Shown here: positions 56,067 to 64,000 of the stretch, piece after piece
How the letters are laid out: each line of letters starts with the position of its first letter
How positions within the stretch are numbered: the stretch's first letter is position 1
DNA from: Chloroflexota bacterium
GTDB taxonomy: Bacteria; Chloroflexota; Anaerolineae; Anaerolineales; Villigracilaceae
DNA length: 64,000 bases
Assembly: GCA_016866215.1 (NCBI GenBank)
Contig: VGNE01000001.1
Location: forward strand, 62,001-126,000
Reading direction: 5' to 3'
The notes under the pieces: generated by a model
Seen by the model: the letters and a program-made list of their open reading frames with translations, nothing else
Database searches by the model: none
Told to the model about the DNA's origin: nothing
Program-made: the position numbers and the translations under genes

Positions 56067-58649
56067 ATGGCAGACAAAAATTTTTATCTCGGACGTTTGG
56101 TGAATGCAAAAACCGCGAAGCCCATAACCAACCCCGTTCTATATGACCCCGCTGATTTAACCACTCATGCAGTCGTTACCGGTATGACAGGCTCAGGCAA
56201 AACAGGTCTATGCATCGCGTTGCTCGAAGAGGCTGCGTTGCAAGGTGTGCCTGCTATCATCATTGATCCCAAAGGTGACCTGACCAATTTGCTTTTACAT
56301 TTCCCCGATCTGCTCCCACAGGATTTTCAACCGTGGATAGACCCTGAAATGGCGCGCCGCGCTGGCAAATCTTTGGAAGATGCCGCAGATGAAGCCTCCT
56401 CTGCATGGCGTAATGGATTAAAGGAATGGGAAATTAACAAAGAGCGTTTGCTTGCTTTACAAAACGCCGCGAAATTTGCGATCTATACTCCCGGTTCAGA
56501 TGCAGGCATTCCCGTCAGTGTGCTTTCTTCACTCGCTGCGCCAAAATTAGATTGGGAGAGCAACCGCGAAGTTTTGCGCGAACGCATTTCCAGCACCGTG
56601 ACAGCCTTGCTTGGACTGGTCGGCATGAATGACATTGACCCGATCCGCTCGCGTGAACATATTTTGCTTTCCAATATTTTTGAAACCCACTGGAGCGAAG
56701 GCAACGATCTTGACCTGACCGAGTTAATTCTGCAAACGCAAACTCCGCCCTTCCAAAATCTCGGCGCGTTTTCTGTGGATACATTCTTCCCGCCCAAAGA
56801 CCGCATGGAACTCGCGATGGTCTTGAACAACATCCTTGCCGCGCCCGCCTTCGAAGCCTGGCGTGAAGGCGAGTCGCTCGATATTCAATCCCTGCTCTTC
56901 ACGGCAGATGGCAAACCGCGTCACAGCATTTTCTATCTCGCGCATCTATCCGATGGCGAGCGCATGTTCTTTGTCACGCTTTTACTTTCCGCCGTCGAAA
57001 CATGGATGCGCACCCAAACAGGTTCCACCTCCCTGCGCGCCCTGCTCTACATGGACGAAATTTACGGCTACCTTCCTCCCACTGCCGTCCCGCCGTCAAA
57101 GGGTCCGCTTTTGCGAATGCTAAAACAAGCGCGCGCATTTGGCTTGGGTCTTTTACTCGCCACACAAAATCCAGTGGACATGGATTACAAAGCCCTCTCC
57201 AACACAGGCACATGGTTCATCGGCAAATTGCAAACGGAGCGTGATAAGAATCGCTTGCTCGATGGTCTCGAAAGCGCGGCAGGCGGCATCCCCCGTGCCG
57301 CAATGGACAAATTAATTTCATCCCTCGGCAAGCGAGTGTTTGTCATGCACAACGTCCACGAAAAAATGCCAGTCTTAATTCAAACCCGCTGGACGATGAA
57401 TTTTCTAGCAGGACCGATGACCCGAGCGCAGATCCCTGCCCTCAATCAATTGGTGGACGCCGCGCTTCGCACCGCGCCCGCACCTGCTCCGGTTTCGAGA
57501 AAAGAATCCAAGCCTCAGCCTTCCATCGAAGACCTGCAACCCGTTTCGATTCCAACAGCCTCACAACCCGTAATTCGTGACCTGAAGGGGCAATCCGTAA
57601 CGCCACAGCCCGAATCACGAATTACGCAATCCGCATCACGTACTGCTGACGGAATTTTGACCAAGCCGACTCTCCCCGCTGGCATTCGCGAATACTTCCT
57701 CCCGCAGAATTACAGTCTGCCCGAAGCGTTTCAATCTGCACAGCGCGCCATGCCTCCGCAAGCCATGATCCAGGGCATTGTATATCGTCCATCACTTCTC
57801 GCCGCCGCCCAAGTGAGATTGCTTGACCGCAAATACGGCGTGGACTCAGAACTCACCCGCGCTGCACTCGTTGACTCATTGGATCGCCGTGGCATTGTCC
57901 GCTGGGACGAGTTTGCATACAGCGGACCTTCGCTCGATAAGGTGGAAACCATGCCCGCCGCTTCTGCTCGTTTCGGCATCATTGATGCTCCTTTGGATGA
58001 CTCAAAATTAATGAGCGCTCTGCAAAAAGATTTCACCGATTGGATCTTCCGTAATTCCGAAGTGACCGCGCGTGCGAACCTCGCCTTGAAAGTGTTCGGC
58101 GGACCAGACGTCAGCCAGGCAGAATTTATGACGGCATGTTCCGAGCAGGCTCGGATGGCGCGCGATGCGGAAATATCCAAGAAGACATCAGTCATCGAAA
58201 AGAAGATCAAGACTCTCGAAGATAAATTAGGTCGTGAAGAACGCGAACTGCGCGAGGATCAATCTGATCTGCAAAATCGTAATATAGAATCAGGCGCGAA
58301 CCTGCTTGAATTAGGCGCAGGCTTGGTGGGCTTTGGACGCAAGAAGAGTGTTACCACTCAGTTTACAAAACACCGCCTCGCTCAAAACGCCAAAGCAGAT
58401 GTGGAAGAATCAGTTGAAGCCATTGATCAATACAAAAAAGATCTAACGGCTTTGCTGCGTGAACGCGATGAAATGACTGCTGAGATCAACAATCGTTGGG
58501 GTAGTGTGGTTAACGAGATCAGTGAAGTCAGCATCAAACCCAAGAAGACCGATATTTACGTCAACCTCTTTGGTGTGGCATGGAAACCGTTTTATATTGT
58601 GCAGTCGGGCAGTGAAACAATCGAGTTGTCCGCTTTCGGCGCGGAGTAG
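56067..58649 (+). CDS. HerA-like ATPase (DUF87 type)
   Basis: An 860-residue protein. An N-terminal HAS-barrel-like start (MADKNFYLGRLVNAKTAKPI) precedes Walker A VTGMTGSGKTGLCIALLEE (near residue 40), IIDPKGDLTNLLLHFP, Walker B LRALLYMDEIYGYLPP and LLATQNPVDMDYKALSNTGT, typical of HerA/FtsK-like motors that act on DNA or proteins. A Pro/Ser/Gln-rich linker (about 470-535) follows, then a C-terminal domain and a coiled coil (about 705-830, EKKIKTLEDKLGREERELRE). The linker DNA resembles an intergenic word repeat. No nuclease partner gene is adjacent. Ribosome site: AGGAGAG 7 nt before ATG. Confidence 0.85.
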   Translation: MADKNFYLGRLVNAKTAKPITNPVLYDPADLTTHAVVTGMTGSGKTGLCIALLEEAALQGVPAIIIDPKGDLTNLLLHFPDLLPQDFQPWIDPEMARRAGKSLEDAADEASSAWRNGLKEWEINKERLLALQNAAKFAIYTPGSDAGIPVSVLSSLAAPKLDWESNREVLRERISSTVTALLGLVGMNDIDPIRSREHILLSNIFETHWSEGNDLDLTELILQTQTPPFQNLGAFSVDTFFPPKDRMELAMVLNNILAAPAFEAWREGESLDIQSLLFTADGKPRHSIFYLAHLSDGERMFFVTLLLSAVETWMRTQTGSTSLRALLYMDEIYGYLPPTAVPPSKGPLLRMLKQARAFGLGLLLATQNPVDMDYKALSNTGTWFIGKLQTERDKNRLLDGLESAAGGIPRAAMDKLISSLGKRVFVMHNVHEKMPVLIQTRWTMNFLAGPMTRAQIPALNQLVDAALRTAPAPAPVSRKESKPQPSIEDLQPVSIPTASQPVIRDLKGQSVTPQPESRITQSASRTADGILTKPTLPAGIREYFLPQNYSLPEAFQSAQRAMPPQAMIQGIVYRPSLLAAAQVRLLDRKYGVDSELTRAALVDSLDRRGIVRWDEFAYSGPSLDKVETMPAASARFGIIDAPLDDSKLMSALQKDFTDWIFRNSEVTARANLALKVFGGPDVSQAEFMTACSEQARMARDAEISKKTSVIEKKIKTLEDKLGREERELREDQSDLQNRNIESGANLLELGAGLVGFGRKKSVTTQFTKHRLAQNAKADVEESVEAIDQYKKDLTALLRERDEMTAEINNRWGSVVNEISEVSIKPKKTDIYVNLFGVAWKPFYIVQSGSETIELSAFGAE
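57565..57650. repeat. Word-repeat TAATTCGTGA/ATCCGTAACG inside the HerA-like gene
   Basis: The coding strand holds CCCGTAATTCGTGACCTGAA, GGGGCAATCCGTAACGCC, CCCGAATCACGAATTACGCAATCCGCATCACGTA. The words GTAATTCGTGA and its inverse TCACGAATTAC recur as in the intergenic element at 36340-36385. The encoded residues are the Pro/Ser-rich linker (PVIRDLKGQSV, PESRITQSASR) with no conserved fold. Confidence 0.6.
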
Positions 58650-59101
58650 CATGGCCTGCCGACTTCACATTCCGCTGATCATATTGAGCAGTGTACTCAA
58701 TGCATTGATGATGAGACGCTCGTCATTCAAGGCTTTGATCTCGGTGACGGAAGCGTGAACGTAAATATTTCTTTGCAGGATGTGTAGCCCATTTTGAAAC
58801 AAAAGAGAGTCAATGCTACTAAAGTATCGGTTCTTTTTGTATTTCAACTTCCACCCATCTTCTTACGGAATTAACCAAAAATACTTTTGAACATTTTGAC
58901 AATTCATCTTTGTGAATGGCTTGCTCCTTGATTTGATTTGTTTCAAGTAATTGAGCTCTAAATGTTCCGGCCAGCAATCCGCAGGACTGAGGAGGTGCGA
59001 AGAATTCACTATCCATATTAACGGCGAGATTGCCGGTGGTGAATTCAGTAAATATATTCCAATTACTGATATTATCTAAAAAATAAGGATTTGATATTAA
59101 A
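58650..59101. other. Gap with a pabC remnant and unrecognised sequence
   Basis: Between the HerA-like gene and the sulfotransferase, 58819-59060 holds the pabC remnant on the minus strand. Nearer the HerA gene, 58665-58847 on the minus strand is open and reads SVTEIKALNDERLIINALS, which I cannot place. The sequence is AT-rich and has no ribosome site before this frame. Confidence 0.45.
58819..59060 (-). pseudogene. 3' remnant of an aminodeoxychorismate lyase (PabC-like) gene
   Basis: On the minus strand the sequence reads NWNIFTEFTTGNLAVNMDSE, FFAPPQSCGLLAGTFRAQLL, then ETNQIKEQAIHKDELSKCSK and VFLVNSVRRWVEVEIQ. This is the C-terminal third of class IV aminotransferase-fold lyases (..PPLSCGLLPGT.R..LL..G.I.E.. 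and ..NSVRGW..V), as in PabC or PabBC fusions. The Lys-bearing first part is missing and the start is degenerate. No other folate gene is nearby. Confidence 0.7.
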
Positions 59102-59698
59102 ATGAATGACAAAAATGATACTGTTTACGTCGTTTCAGGCTTGCCTAGATCAGGAACGTCCATGATGATCCAAATACTCGAAGCAGGAGGGCTGCAAATA
59201 GTAACAGATAATATTCGCACATCGGATGATGATAATTTGCAAGGATATTATGAATTTGAACGGGTCAAGCAATTAAGGGATGGAGATGTGGAGTGGGTGG
59301 AACAGGCTAATGGAAAAGTTGTGAAAGTGATCTCCGCCCTCCTGAAATATTTGCCCGAAGATTATCGATATAAGATTATTTTTATGGAACGCGAGATGGC
59401 GGAAATCTTGTCGTCGCAGAAAAAAATGCTGGAACGAAGAGGAAAACCGGGCAAGCCTGATGAAGATGAGAAGTTTGCTGATCTTTATAAAAAACATCTA
59501 GACAAGGTGAAGAATTGGCTTTCACAGCAACCGAATATGGATGTCCTGTACGTTAAGTATAATGACCTGATGAAACACCCACAAACATACACTGTCAAAG
59601 TGGCTGAATTCCTCCAGGTCTCCCTGAATGTGCAAGCCATGGCCGATGTTCCGCAGGAACGTTTTTACCGTCAACGTAGCTCTGCTGTGCAGACCTAA
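59102..59698 (+). CDS. Sulfotransferase family protein
   Basis: A 198-residue P-loop protein. The PAPS 5'-phosphosulfate loop is VVSGLPRSGTSMMIQILEAG, followed by DDDNLQGYYEFERVKQLRDG, and the 3'-phosphate-binding region KIIFMEREMAEILSSQKKML with the conserved Arg/Ser. The C-terminal MDVLYVKYNDLMKHPQTYTV is typical. It is short compared with carbohydrate sulfotransferases (about 250-300), so it may be a small subfamily. The acceptor is unknown. ATG at 59102 has no clear ribosome site. Two alkaline-phosphatase-superfamily genes lie on the other strand nearby. Confidence 0.8.
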   Translation: MNDKNDTVYVVSGLPRSGTSMMIQILEAGGLQIVTDNIRTSDDDNLQGYYEFERVKQLRDGDVEWVEQANGKVVKVISALLKYLPEDYRYKIIFMEREMAEILSSQKKMLERRGKPGKPDEDEKFADLYKKHLDKVKNWLSQQPNMDVLYVKYNDLMKHPQTYTVKVAEFLQVSLNVQAMADVPQERFYRQRSSAVQT

Positions 59699-59948
59699 GG
59701 AATTTAATGCCTAAAAATTTTGTTACTACTCAGCCATGTGTCAGAAGGCCCTATATCTGGGGCTGATGCGTCTAATAATGCGAATTTCGCCATATATGGT
59801 TGCGCTATATCTGACCATTTCTACGGAAATCAGGCTGCCAACGCCACATATGCCGGTTTTCAGCGAAATAGGCTGAGTAGTTACAAAATTTTCTTGAATA
59901 ACCCTTAGCGGTTGTCATTATTCATGTCGATATAGGACAAGTACAATT
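59699..59948. other. Gap between the sulfotransferase and the Tat-secreted phosphatase gene
   Basis: AT-rich sequence without a recognisable gene. One 62-codon frame (59720-59908) reads ISGADASNNANFAIYGCAIS, with Asn/Ala-rich composition; it has no ribosome site and no family match that I can see. No terminator hairpin is evident for either convergent neighbour. Confidence 0.35.
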
Positions 59949-61484
59949 TTACAAATAAGGTTCGTCGGATTCTTTTAGTCTTGTTTTTATCACGTTTAAC
60001 AACTCTGATGCAGTTTCTTTTTTAGAAAGGGAAAGATCGATTAACTCTTCTGGATCTGTTTGAATGTTGAACAATTGGGTGCGTTCATTGTTTAAGTCAA
60101 GTTCTTCGTAGCCTCGATAGTAAACCAGTTTGTAGTTATCTTCCACAAGCATCACTGTGGCTCTCACCAGAGGCGCTGCTGGGTCGTTATATCTTGCCTC
60201 AACGGCGTAGATGCCCTTCTTGCCGAGAGGGGTGATCAAGGGTGCATAGGGAGGCAGGATGGAGCCTTCCGTCCATTCGGGGATATCATGACCGGTTACG
60301 TGCAGGAGTGTGGGCATCAAATCAATAGCGCTGGTTGGAGTATAAATACTTTGTCCTGATTGCTGCCCTGGCCCAAAGATCAGGAGGGGAACCCGAATGA
60401 CAGGTTGGTAGAAAGTAGGGGTTTCATGAGCCCATATACCGCGTTCGAACATTTCGCCATGGTCAGATGTGAAAACTACCCAGGTATTGTCCAGTATACC
60501 TGACGATTCCAATAAGTTAAATAACCGCCCAAATTCGCTATCTACATTGAGGATAAATTCATCGTAAAAAGCGCGCTGCTTGTGCAAAAATTCCTTTGAT
60601 TTGTCGTCAGTAAAGAGATCGTCTGGTTTGATTAATGACTTCCATGAATCATTGGCAAATTGCCCGGCATAATCACGATGTGGTTTATAGGGCCAATGGG
60701 GAGGTAAATAGTGAAAGTATCCAAAAAAGGGATGTGTAATATTTTTAAGACGATCCCCCGTCCAATCTATACCCTGTTGGAGGTTAAAATAATTGTCACC
60801 GTAGCTCTCCGGGAGTCCATATGGAAAAAACTCTAGAATGTCAGCCACCTTGTACTCACGGTATTTTTCGTATAAATGAGTTAGGAATAATGAGTAGGAA
60901 TATCCATCTTCTTTGTGCTTCATAATGCGAGTCCATGCAATGCTGGCAATATCTTCGTCCTTGCTGAAGAGATCTCGGATCAGGCTGTCACTAAATAGAT
61001 ATAGTTTTTCTTGAGGGACGTATTCATTGATGTCCTCCAGGAATTGTTTTAACAGTATATTAACCAATGGATTGTGTGAGTATGCAATGCGATGGTAGTC
61101 GGTGAAAGCATTGAATATATTTTTATTCGAAAAAGAGGTTTTTACTTTTCCATTGATTCGTATTGCGCGATGTGTCCAGGGAAGCATTCCTGTTAGTAGT
61201 GAGGCAGTGCCGGGAGTGGTGAAACTGCCGCTCGCAAAATGGTTATGATAAACCGTCGCTCTTTTTGCCAATCTGGTTAGGTTTGGCGTGGTCTCACGGG
61301 AGTATCCATACAGGGAAATGTTATAAGCCGAAAGAGCATCGAAGATAACTATGAGCACATTTTGTCTTTTACCTTGCAATATCCCTGGTATTCCAAGATA
61401 TTGAACAGACGGTGGGATTGCGATGCCAAGGGACATCAGACTGGCTAGTTTCAGAAAATCACGGCGACTCAATCCTTGATTCAT
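59949..61484 (-). CDS. Sulfatase/phosphotransferase-type alkaline phosphatase superfamily enzyme with Tat signal
   Basis: A 511-residue exported protein. A perfect Tat motif SRRDFLKLASLMSLGI starts it. The metal-binding start is IVIFDALSAYNISLYGY with the Asp ligand. The nucleophile region reads SGSFTTPGTASLLTGMLP, so a Thr stands where sulfatases have Cys/Ser (CxPSR). FTSDHGEMFERGIWAHE gives the metal-binding DH pair. With Thr it may be a phosphodiesterase or a phosphoethanolamine/phosphoglycerol transferase-like enzyme rather than a true sulfatase. It lies 2 nt after the upstream gene's stop in a minus-strand operon. Confidence 0.8.
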   Translation of the reverse strand: MNQGLSRRDFLKLASLMSLGIAIPPSVQYLGIPGILQGKRQNVLIVIFDALSAYNISLYGYSRETTPNLTRLAKRATVYHNHFASGSFTTPGTASLLTGMLPWTHRAIRINGKVKTSFSNKNIFNAFTDYHRIAYSHNPLVNILLKQFLEDINEYVPQEKLYLFSDSLIRDLFSKDEDIASIAWTRIMKHKEDGYSYSLFLTHLYEKYREYKVADILEFFPYGLPESYGDNYFNLQQGIDWTGDRLKNITHPFFGYFHYLPPHWPYKPHRDYAGQFANDSWKSLIKPDDLFTDDKSKEFLHKQRAFYDEFILNVDSEFGRLFNLLESSGILDNTWVVFTSDHGEMFERGIWAHETPTFYQPVIRVPLLIFGPGQQSGQSIYTPTSAIDLMPTLLHVTGHDIPEWTEGSILPPYAPLITPLGKKGIYAVEARYNDPAAPLVRATVMLVEDNYKLVYYRGYEELDLNNERTQLFNIQTDPEELIDLSLSKKETASELLNVIKTRLKESDEPYL

Positions 61485-61486
61485 GG

Positions 61487-62077
61487 TTAACCTCGAATAT
61501 TACGTATAAGGATAACGATCAGGGCGGCAAAATCGAAAAACAAATAGAGAGTCATGAGTAGGGAAAACTGATCCAGCCCATCTTTTATGAATTGATATGG
61601 TTTCTTTAATTGCAATATCAGATATGATGGGATAAGAAACGTCGAAGCTAGAAGGGAAAAAGTAATCGCATATATAGATCTTAATGGATGTGTAAACCCG
61701 ATAATAATATTGATTACCTGTGGTGGCGGAGATACTTCCATGAGGAAATACAAATGCGAAACCATCGCCCAGATAGATAAGATAATTATAAAAAGACTTA
61801 ACAGGGTAATCCGTCTATTTTCTTCCCATTTTTTTGAGACCAAAAATCCAAGAATCACAATGATAATAAAGACAACAATACTCTCTATCAGGGCGTAAAT
61901 CAGACCATAGGATAGGACCCCAATCGAATCCCAGGAATTTGTTCGGTCAGAGACCCAGGAAAAATCACGGAAAGCAAGGACGAAAGTCCAGATGTGAAAC
62001 GGTAACGCACACATCAAGAACAGTGACTTTAATCCCTGCCCGGAATAAAACCTGGCGTGTACGTTAGAGGTAGCCAA
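61487..62077 (-). CDS. Small membrane protein of unknown function
   Basis: A 196-residue protein with about five hydrophobic segments: LFLMCALPFHIWTFVLAF, ALIESIVVFIIIVILGFLV, ITLLSLFIIILSIWAMV, ITFSLLASTFLIPSYLIL and LLMTLYLFFDFAALIVIL. It has no recognisable motif. It overlaps the alkaline-phosphatase-family gene upstream by 14 nt and is followed after 2 nt by the second one, so it is probably made with them and acts in the same membrane process. Function unknown. Confidence 0.6.
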   Translation of the reverse strand: MATSNVHARFYSGQGLKSLFLMCALPFHIWTFVLAFRDFSWVSDRTNSWDSIGVLSYGLIYALIESIVVFIIIVILGFLVSKKWEENRRITLLSLFIIILSIWAMVSHLYFLMEVSPPPQVINIIIGFTHPLRSIYAITFSLLASTFLIPSYLILQLKKPYQFIKDGLDQFSLLMTLYLFFDFAALIVILIRNIRG

Positions 62078-63884
62078 GATCCTTCAACCGTTTCTCAACA
62101 TCTTTTTGATCTTCGTCACTGTATGAGGGTGGCGGAAGGGAGTATTGGGATTTCAAATCTTTGCCTAATGTGATAGCGGGTATATTCAGATAGGAGGGCA
62201 TTGGCCAGTTGGTGAGTCCGTCCGTTGAAAAAATCACACCGGGCACTGCGTTGGAGTTAAAACAATGATCGGCCCCCCAATGTTCCCGGTTGCTTTGGAT
62301 TGCTTCATTCTTCCACTGACCTAGTCCCGTTTCCGCCGAACCGCGGTAAGGCGGTTGATAACCGATAAATAAATCGGGGCCATGTTCCGCGAGCGGTCCC
62401 TGGAATACTTCGGATCGAATCAAAATTTTTTGAACGACTTGTCCACCGTCAGGACCTTTCCATCGAAGTAGTTCTTCTTTTAATTTGTTTGGAAGGTTGA
62501 TGCTTTGGTCTTCAGAAACCTGACCTTTGCCTTCTCTCCCGACGATATTCAGATAAAGACTATTCAAGCCCAAAGCGTATGCATGGGTCTTTGACCAGTC
62601 AACATTTTTGAGATCGCCTGAGTCGGATGCGTTATCTGTTGACATATAGCCGTGGTCGATCAGCCAGCGATTTAGATGCACCTTGTAATCAAACCTGCCA
62701 AAGCCGTGATCGGATAGAATGAGTACTTTGGTATTGTTCCTTCTAGATGTCTTTTCAAGAATTCGCCCGATCAATCGGTCGAGTTTGATATACCATGCCT
62801 CAAGCACATCCTCTCTGCCTTTCCAGAACATGTGTTGCACTCGATCCAGGCTGTCGAAGACACAAGCAAGCAGACCTTCATCGAAGGTATTCAAAGAGCG
62901 AGTTAGCACGCGTTCTCGTTCATCATCGATCATTTCACATAATCTCAAGAATTGATTATCATTGATGAAATCCTCGTTGAGGGCGGTGGTATCCTGAGGC
63001 CAGCCAAGTGTAAGGAATGGGCCGCTTGATTTCCACTGATCTTGAATGAATCTCTTCGGTGTGCTATAGGGCCATGGTGAGGAAAGCGGATGGAGTTGAA
63101 GCGGTAGAAAATACAACCCTACTGGGTCCAAACAAGTTAGGATGGCGCGGCTTATCGCCTTGACGGTCATTCCAAAGCCGACAGAGAATGGCAATTCAAA
63201 GATTTCACTCCATTCGCCGTGGATTAGTTTGATCCTTTGTTTTCCAATACGCAATGTTGCAGACTGTTTAACATCAATTTCTAGCTCGAAACTGATGTTA
63301 ACATTTCCTTCCTTATTAGCCGGGCCTTCCAACATGCCTGAATATTGGGATGCGCTTTTCTTTGCCAAAAGACGGATTGGGGTTTTTCGATCTAAATTTA
63401 TAGATTGTTGTTCGGGCGAAAAATAGACACCTACACCAAGACGACCAAGAATATCAGGTGTGCCAAGTCCTGGGATCGTCTCAACTGGTGATGCGTGGCG
63501 GGCTGGAAAGGTTGCGGGCCACCAAAGGGATGTTGCAGGGTAGCCGTCGTTAACCACCTCGTCAAAGATCGTCCGGGCGTTGTAAGGAGGAATAAATTTG
63601 GTACCAAGCAAGTTTTTTTGGGTTGGTAGCAGGGAAACCTGCAGACTGTAATTGGAAGGGTTGCGATGCACAAAATCAAACAGCCCGTGGACTCCCGGGT
63701 TCATGCCGGTTGCGATACTGGTCCAGGATACTTCGCTTTGCGGAGGATCGGCTACTTGGAAGCGAGAATAGCCCCCTGACTGAACAAGTTTGCTCAGGTT
63801 TGGGGTTTTGCCTTTTGAGTGAAGTTGTTCAAAAAAGAGTGGATCAAATGCATCCAGACCAATAATAAGGGTACGCATAAACAT
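62064..63884 (-). CDS. Type I phosphodiesterase/nucleotide pyrophosphatase family protein
   Basis: A 606-residue alkaline phosphatase superfamily enzyme. It begins TLIIGLDAFDPLFFEQLHSKG with the first metal Asp, and has the nucleophile region SEVSWTSIATGMNPGVHGLF (Thr or Ser), then KVLILSDHGFGRFDYKVHLN (second metal site, DHGFG) and GADHCFNSNAVPGVIF. The length and order fit the 'predicted AP superfamily' phosphodiesterase group often found in polysaccharide loci. No signal peptide is visible, so it may work in the cytoplasm. The start may be the ATG 6 nt downstream. It lies 12 nt after the partial gene's stop. Confidence 0.85.
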   Translation of the reverse strand: MFMRTLIIGLDAFDPLFFEQLHSKGKTPNLSKLVQSGGYSRFQVADPPQSEVSWTSIATGMNPGVHGLFDFVHRNPSNYSLQVSLLPTQKNLLGTKFIPPYNARTIFDEVVNDGYPATSLWWPATFPARHASPVETIPGLGTPDILGRLGVGVYFSPEQQSINLDRKTPIRLLAKKSASQYSGMLEGPANKEGNVNISFELEIDVKQSATLRIGKQRIKLIHGEWSEIFELPFSVGFGMTVKAISRAILTCLDPVGLYFLPLQLHPLSSPWPYSTPKRFIQDQWKSSGPFLTLGWPQDTTALNEDFINDNQFLRLCEMIDDERERVLTRSLNTFDEGLLACVFDSLDRVQHMFWKGREDVLEAWYIKLDRLIGRILEKTSRRNNTKVLILSDHGFGRFDYKVHLNRWLIDHGYMSTDNASDSGDLKNVDWSKTHAYALGLNSLYLNIVGREGKGQVSEDQSINLPNKLKEELLRWKGPDGGQVVQKILIRSEVFQGPLAEHGPDLFIGYQPPYRGSAETGLGQWKNEAIQSNREHWGADHCFNSNAVPGVIFSTDGLTNWPMPSYLNIPAITLGKDLKSQYSLPPPSYSDEDQKDVEKRLKDLGYL

Positions 63885-63896
63885 TCAAAATAAAGG

Positions 63897-64000
63897 TTAT
63901 TGATCAGATTCAGATTGCTTTTCTGACGTTTTGATTTCCTCATTCTTTTTTCGCAAGGTTCGGCGTAGTTTTGCGATGCCCATCTTAATCCTACTGGAAA
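63897..64000 (-). CDS. C-terminal end of an unknown protein (cut by the window)
   Basis: The minus strand from the window end reads SSRIKMGIAKLRRTLRKKNE then EIKTSEKQSESDQ and stops at TAA (63897-63899). It is a charged, probably helical C-terminus. The gap to the phosphodiesterase gene is 12 nt, so this is the next gene upstream in the same operon. The product cannot be identified. Confidence 0.6.
   Translation of the reverse strand, partial: SSRIKMGIAKLRRTLRKKNEEIKTSEKQSESDQ

Overview
The window looks like a chromosomal segment of an anaerobic or facultative bacterium of the Chloroflexota, most likely class Anaerolineae. This is inferred from gene content and order, not from a marker gene: there is no rRNA here. 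Pointers are an FHA plus winged-helix regulator next to a Ser/Thr kinase, a membrane-anchored YvcK beside gap-pgk-tpiA, several GAF/HD-GYP proteins, a CpXC protein, an AOR-family oxidoreductase and an ECF transporter with a fused ATPase.

Layout. 1-3.4 kb: end of a thiolase, an SCP2 protein, a TerC metal transporter, then divergent thrB and thrC. 3.5-7.7 kb: a receiver fragment, a YqaE/Pmp3 peptide and a complete ECF transporter (fused ATPase, S component, T component). 7.8-13.8 kb: dcd, a GAF-HD-GYP protein, an exonuclease-DinG helicase and a nucleotidyltransferase/HEPN pair. 13.8-22.6 kb is a gene graveyard around one large intact Cache-HAMP-PAS-GAF-GAF-HD-GYP sensor. It holds a second truncated HD-GYP copy, a diguanylate cyclase with its middle deleted, two antitoxin genes (one truncated), a pyrophosphatase fragment, an AbiEii-like gene, a GT39-like membrane protein, and two decayed 3' ends of an aldehyde:ferredoxin oxidoreductase (AOR) gene whose intact relative lies at 22.6-24.4 kb.

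24.4-30.4 kb: an SCP2 protein, then a polar amino-acid ABC transporter operon ending in a dimethylargininase-family gene, a tRNA-Leu(GAG), plsX and a NERD-like protein. 30.4-42 kb: a membrane protein, a Ser/Thr kinase divergent from an FHA-winged-helix regulator, a PIG-L deacetylase, a CpXC protein, oligoendopeptidase F, a GAF-PAS histidine kinase and a class-III aminotransferase. 41.6-48.3 kb is a sugar-catabolism block: ROK kinase, YvcK, gap, pgk, tpiA and a HELSH membrane protein. 48.4-58.6 kb: methyltransferase, deoxynucleoside kinase, HIT protein, xseA-xseB, a YuiD-like protein, murJ, a phospholipase D lipoprotein, a decayed MntA/HepT pair and a HerA-like ATPase. 58.8-64 kb: a pabC remnant, a sulfotransferase, and a minus-strand operon with two alkaline-phosphatase-superfamily enzymes that reads like the edge of a surface-polymer locus.

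The most unusual structure is not a gene. At least seven gaps carry elements built from a short word repeated imperfectly, usually followed by its inverted copy. The architecture is shared but the word differs at each site. Related palindromic or word-like sequence also appears inside the reading frames of thrB, pgk and the HerA-like ATPase.
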